The notes below the pieces were generated by a model, which saw nothing but the letters and a program-made list of their open reading frames with translations, did not search any database and had not been told where the DNA came from. 15,155 nucleotides of DNA, taken from positions 1-15,155 of the forward strand of contig CAZLYK010000137.1 in the NCBI GenBank assembly GCA_964563495.1, in the 5' to 3' direction. The number at the start of each line of letters is the position of its first letter. Position 1 is the stretch's first letter. This DNA comes from CAZLYK01 sp964563495. Its GTDB lineage: Bacteria > Acidobacteriota > Blastocatellia > RBC074. This document shows positions 6,791-15,155 of this stretch, piece after piece. A program made the position numbers and the translations under genes.

Positions 6791-7119
6791 TATTTTGAAT
6801 GACGCAGGATCCAGCCATACCGGTGGACCATTTGACGGACTCGAAAAGTGCTGACCTGGAGCTGTTGACTGATCGCGGCAAATCCAGTTCCCGCCTGCCA
6901 CATCTCATAGGCCGTTTGCAGGCGCTGGTTCCCTCGTTTGTCACGATCCTGATAACCGGTTAGGAGAGGCGCCAGATTGAGTGAGACAACATATTGCAAG
7001 GTCGCAGGAGTAAGCCCGAGCAACTCGGCGATCTCACTTTCAGTCTTTCCGGCGCGCTGAAGTTCGAGCAGTTGATGGTAGACCCTGGGCCGATTAATGA
7101 TAGTTGTGCCTTTAAGCAT
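6790..7119 (-). CDS. Small protein with two helix-turn-helix-like segments
   Basis: A 109-aa basic protein, not matched to a named family. Two segments look like helix-turn-helix units: residues ~28-47 (E-I-A-E-L-L-G-L-T-P-A-T-L) and ~79-100 (F-A-A-I-S-Q-Q-L-Q-V-S-T-F-R-V-R). Both have the A/I-x3-L/Q-x-V/L-S/T pattern of sigma70 region-4-like or resolvase-type HTHs. No other domain fits in this length, so it may be a small DNA-binding regulator. ATG at 7119 is preceded by AAAGGA about 9 nt away. It follows the S21 gene by 42 bp on the same strand, so it is probably the last gene of the RRM-rpsU unit. A signal-free, soluble protein. Its TAG stop touches an ACAGGAT repeat. Confidence 0.8.
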   Translation of the reverse strand: MLKGTTIINRPRVYHQLLELQRAGKTESEIAELLGLTPATLQYVVSLNLAPLLTGYQDRDKRGNQRLQTAYEMWQAGTGFAAISQQLQVSTFRVRQMVHRYGWILRHSK

Positions 7120-7161
7120 GACCAGTGATCCTTTGTTCGCGTGCGGTTGGGAATGATCTCC

Positions 7162-7392
7162 CTAGCGCTTCTTGAAACCCGATCCAACATTCAATTGGGG
7201 ACCTTTGAAACGGCGCTGCTTGCGGGCGCGGGTCCGGGCGAGCTTTGATTTGAGCTTCTTGCTCTCGCTGGGTTTGAGGTAGAAGACCCGGCGTTTAGCC
7301 TCGTGAAAAATTCCTTCCTGTATGACCAGCCTCTTGAAGCGGCGCAGCGCCTGCTCCAGGCTTTCGCCCTGTCTGAGTAATATCTCTGCCAT
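7162..7392 (-). CDS. rpsU: Small-subunit ribosomal protein bS21
   Basis: A 76-aa very basic protein. R-x-G-E-S-L-E-Q-A-L-R-R-F-K-R (7-21), followed by E-G-I-x-x-E-x-K-R-R-x-F-Y-x-K-P-S-E (26-43), is the diagnostic bS21 sequence; the rest is a Lys/Arg tail slightly longer than in many bacteria. S21 binds the 30S platform near the 16S 3' end and affects initiation on mRNAs. AAGGAGA just before the ATG at 7392 is one of the strongest ribosome binding sites in the window. It lies 54 bp after the RRM gene; RRM protein genes next to rpsU are known from cyanobacteria. A 10-bp hairpin occupies that gap. Confidence 0.95.
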   Translation of the reverse strand: MAEILLRQGESLEQALRRFKRLVIQEGIFHEAKRRVFYLKPSESKKLKSKLARTRARKQRRFKGPQLNVGSGFKKR

Positions 7393-7413
7393 CTGGTCTC
7401 TCCTTATCTCAAT

Positions 7414-7437
7414 CTCATGCTCGGGATCCGAGATGAG
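7414..7437 (-). promoter_or_regulatory. Intercistronic hairpin between the RRM gene and rpsU
   Basis: CTCAT-G-CTCGG (7414-7424), a GAT loop, and CCGAG-ATGAG (7428-7437) give ten base pairs with a single bulged base. In the transcript it ends about 12 nt before the AAGGAG of rpsU. No U-run follows, so it is not a clear terminator. It could protect or separate mRNA segments, or act in translational control of S21. Confidence 0.6.
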
Positions 7438-7446
7438 GTTTGATAT

Positions 7447-7719
7447 TTAATGCCGGTCTGCGCCCCGATCGCGCCGATCTCTGGCTTCACTAACCGACAG
7501 GCTGTGCCCATCCAGCTTAAATCCGTTGAACCGTGAGATCGCCTGCTGTGCTTCGGCCTCCGACCCCATCTCAATGAAAGCAAAGCCGCGCGACTGGCTG
7601 GAATCGCGATCCCTGACGACACGGCAGGAGATGACCTCTCCGGCCTGGATGAACAACTGCTTCAACTCGTCTTCGTCTGCGTTGGTAGGTAAGCCGCCGA
7701 CATATAATCTGTTTGACAT
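7447..7719 (-). CDS. RRM-type RNA-binding protein
   Basis: A 90-aa protein that is one RNA recognition motif plus a short charged tail (R-D-R-R-D-R-G). RNP2 is L5-Y-V-G-G-L and RNP1 is R44-G-F-A-F-I-E-M; the RNA-stacking aromatics Y6, F46 and F48 are all present. The ATG at 7719 is chosen because the RRM fold starts at once and GAGG lies 8 nt upstream; a frame extending to 7857 overlaps the previous gene and adds an unrelated tail. Cyanobacterial relatives (Rbp proteins) bind single-stranded RNA; several are cold-induced and located upstream of rpsU. The same order occurs here: RRM first, rpsU second. It follows the preceding unknown gene by 28 bp. It could also bind its own operon leader. 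Confidence 0.93.
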   Translation of the reverse strand: MSNRLYVGGLPTNADEDELKQLFIQAGEVISCRVVRDRDSSQSRGFAFIEMGSEAEAQQAISRFNGFKLDGHSLSVSEARDRRDRGADRH

Positions 7720-7747
7720 TTTTATTTCCTCTCTTCGGAGATCGATC

Positions 7748-8167
7748 TTATGCTTGAACACCAGACCCGCGCTTGATGCCATTGCGGCCACGCTTGGCGA
7801 CTTCGGCAGCGATGAGGCTCTCGATATCGAGCCGCCTCGCCTCCGCCCGATTTTCAAGGCTCTGGCTGAAATGGACTTGCCAGCGCCGATCGATTTCGCC
7901 GCTCAGGACTTCTTCATCCAATTGCTGTGGGCCGGATGCCAATGCGGCAGCCAGCCCATTTCCCGCGATTGCCTCTTCTTGATAAGAGTGCAGCACGTCT
8001 CTGACGATCTTGAGCAGCGACAAGTGCTCGCCACTCTGTTCCGCCCGGTTTTTGATCTCGCGAGCAACGCCACAGACAACCCGGCAGAGCAAAAATTTGT
8101 TGATCGGTTCCTCTCTCTCCTCCAGTGATTGTGCTTCGTTGATCAAAACGTCTGGTAATGCCGACAT
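7748..8167 (-). CDS. Unknown helical protein in the RRM-rpsU gene cluster (139 aa)
   Basis: No family is recognised. The start at 8167 is set by a very strong GGAGGAGG with a 5-nt spacer; an ATG ten codons earlier has no ribosome binding site. The sequence suggests an almost wholly alpha-helical, soluble protein: amphipathic stretches at about residues 5-50 (rich in E, L, V and K), 53-70 (L-L-K-I-V-R-D-V-L) and 95-125, without signal peptide or membrane segment, and a short basic Gly-rich tail (K-R-G-R-N-G-I-K-R-G). Two Cys (37 and 41 region) occur in the first helix set. It lies 28 bp before the RRM gene and 52 bp after the first gene of the unit, so co-transcription is likely. A translation- or RNA-related role is inferred from position only. 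Confidence 0.8.
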   Translation of the reverse strand: MSALPDVLINEAQSLEEREEPINKFLLCRVVCGVAREIKNRAEQSGEHLSLLKIVRDVLHSYQEEAIAGNGLAAALASGPQQLDEEVLSGEIDRRWQVHFSQSLENRAEARRLDIESLIAAEVAKRGRNGIKRGSGVQA

Positions 8168-8219
8168 CAATTCCTCCTCCAGTTGCAACAAACCCATTTC
8201 CGAAGATCAGACCGGCGGT

Positions 8220-8573
8220 TCACGGGCGGTTAATGTTTCGCACCAGGTCATTTACCTGATCCACTTCCGACTGATGCGCCAGGCGCTCCTGGCCATTCGG
8301 GATCGGGCTGTCTTCGGCTCCGCTCACCTGGCTGCGCTTGACAAACCAGATTCCGGTGATAGTGAGATTTCTGGCGAGAGCCATCTTACTCGCCTCTTCA
8401 AGACTCTCGGCATAGAGACCTTCCCTTCGCAGACGCATCAGGTAATCGGCTCCAAATCCACAGGCAGGCCCGAGGATATGGAGTTTCCGATCGCCGGTCT
8501 GAAACTCATATGCTTTCTCACCAGAGGCGATCCGTTCACCCGCATTTTCAATATCAATCAGAGTGACAATCAT
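8220..8573 (-). CDS. Unknown small protein, first gene of the RRM-rpsU unit (117 aa)
   Basis: No family is recognised. It opens with a beta strand (M-I-V-T-L-I-D-I), has a second at residues 30-34 (L-H-I-L-G), a Gly/Ala turn (G-P-A-C-G-F-G-A-D) and a helix (Y-L-M-R-L-R-R-E-G). Another helix and strand follow (A-L-A-R-N-L-T-I-T-G-I-W-F-V), then a polar tail from ~80. This suggests a small alpha/beta domain. It is soluble, with no signal. The ribosome binding site is modest (GAGAG, 7-8 nt upstream of the ATG at 8573). It is the first gene after a long, hairpin-rich leader and is followed in the same direction by four more small genes at 28-54 bp gaps. Confidence 0.78.
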   Translation of the reverse strand: MIVTLIDIENAGERIASGEKAYEFQTGDRKLHILGPACGFGADYLMRLRREGLYAESLEEASKMALARNLTITGIWFVKRSQVSGAEDSPIPNGQERLAHQSEVDQVNDLVRNINRP

Positions 8574-8811
8574 GACGTTCTCTCAAATTTCTCGTTATCG
8601 ACCCGTTTGCACAGCACAGGCGGATGCCAAAGGTGAGACTTAAACCAGAGCCGAAAATGAAGAGGATTACCGTGAAGTGGAAAAAATGAGAATAAATAGT
8701 TGGTCGCGGAATCGATCGAGTAACATCGGTGCTGGAAGTCTCCACAAGTGGCATGGTGTGGAATCATCCCAGCTACCACTTAGACTGGGTGGCTTTCTGC
8801 TTGATTGCAGA
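8574..8811 (-). ncRNA. Candidate structured 5' leader of the RRM-rpsU gene unit
   Basis: If transcription starts near 8811, the leader is ~238 nt. Its first ~80 nt hold consecutive hairpins. HP1 is TCTGC/GCAGA (8796-8800 with 8807-8811), beginning at the predicted first nucleotide. HP2 is CCCAG-CTA with TAG-A-CTGGG (8768-8775 with 8781-8789), eight pairs and one bulge. HP3 is TCCACA/TGTGGA (8741-8746 with 8757-8762), with competing short stems (CCAC/GTGG at 8742-8751 and TGGA/TCCA at 8733-8744). The remaining ~150 nt are U-rich in part and have no obvious fold. Nothing else was seen in this 326-bp gene-free stretch apart from the promoter and two palindromes. Possible roles: autoregulation by the RRM protein or S21, temperature sensing, or ligand sensing. 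Confidence 0.45.
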
Positions 8812-8817
8812 TAAACC

Positions 8818-8846
8818 ACAATACTCCCTGTCGGGAGAACAGTCAA
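8818..8846 (-). promoter_or_regulatory. Sigma70-like promoter with a palindrome in the spacer, upstream of the RRM-rpsU unit
   Basis: On the minus strand TTGACT (8841-8846, 5 of 6) is followed by exactly 17 nt and TATTGT (8818-8823, 4 of 6). The spacer contains CTCCC-nnnn-GGGAG (8824-8837), a 5-bp palindrome placed where a repressor would block polymerase. The -35 lies 53 bp after the stop of the giant gene. It is the best promoter candidate for the five small genes. Confidence 0.55.
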
Positions 8847-8859
8847 GACGCGTGATTTT

Positions 8860-8873
8860 CGCGATGTCTCGCG
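8860..8873. other. Palindrome upstream of the promoter
   Basis: CGCGA-TGTC-TCGCG is a perfect 5-bp inverted repeat with a 4-nt loop, 13 bp upstream of the -35 box and 27 bp after the stop of the giant gene. The loop TGTC is the same as that of the palindrome at 8824-8837, although the arms differ. It could be a weak 3' hairpin of the giant gene or part of an operator. There is no U-run, so it is not called a terminator. Confidence 0.35.
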
Positions 8874-8899
8874 TAGGCTGTCGATAATGGGGGTCAAGG

Positions 8900-15124
<6,225 letters not shown>

Positions 15125-15155
15125 AACAACAGCCTGGGCAACCTGGGAGCGGAAT

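Noticed and set aside
6790..8573. Toxin-antitoxin or phage-defence cassette
   Set aside because: Small adjacent genes suggested it, but S21 and RRM identities are clear and no toxin or nuclease motif is visible in the unknown proteins.
8554..8754. Minus-strand frame of 66 codons in the leader, with a hydrophobic middle
   Set aside because: No ribosome binding site, overlaps the next gene's start by 20 bp, and lies over the hairpin region; unlikely to be a real leader peptide.
8761..8811. Possible c-di-GMP-I riboswitch or tRNA D-arm-like sequence (GTCTAAGTGGTAG)
   Set aside because: The second half resembles a GEMM aptamer and a tRNA D-loop, but the GACGCAAAGCC segment and GNRA loop, and for tRNA the T-arm and acceptor stem, are absent. 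Kept only as an unclassified leader.

Overview
The window most likely comes from a GC-rich member of the Acidobacteriota. The best evidence is the last ~235 residues of the very large secreted protein on the right, which match from memory the TIGR03437 'Solibacter C-terminal' domain, a hallmark of that phylum. Large secreted BNR/NHL propeller proteins and molybdenum hydroxylases without an FAD subunit also fit. The class is not resolved; Blastocatellia or Solibacteres are guesses.

Left part (1-3807): the 3' end of a DUF4143-type ATPase gene on the + strand meets three minus-strand genes. These encode a secreted protein of unknown function (546 aa), an exported group 1 truncated haemoglobin, and a PuuB/DadA-like FAD-dependent amine/amino-acid oxidoreductase. 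Centre (4020-6721): a divergent, translationally coupled pair encodes a two-subunit molybdenum hydroxylase of the isoquinoline-1-oxidoreductase (IorAB) type. It has a [2Fe-2S] subunit and a Tat-exported molybdopterin subunit.

Right-centre (6790-8573, minus): a run of five small, closely spaced genes encodes two unknown proteins, an RRM RNA-binding protein, ribosomal protein S21 and a small double-HTH protein. A strong sigma70-like promoter with a palindrome in its spacer lies upstream. It should give a ~240-nt leader whose first ~80 nt can fold into three hairpins. A further 10-bp hairpin lies between the RRM and S21 genes. The RRM-rpsU linkage is known from cyanobacteria; the two unknown genes, the HTH gene and the structured leader make this the most promising candidate for something new.

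Right part (8900-15124, minus): one 2074-aa secreted protein. Its predicted order is a signal peptide, an Asp-box (BNR/sortilin-like) propeller of ~720 residues, BACON, Ig-like, a six-blade NHL propeller, Ig-like, a second six-blade NHL propeller and the TIGR03437 domain.

A short repeat built on AGGATTnAC / ACAGGAT occurs in the intergenic spaces between 2067 and 6792 and was not noticed elsewhere. Copies form a perfect 15-bp hairpin, supply or touch stop codons, make an inverted repeat between convergent genes, and contain a promoter-like sequence.
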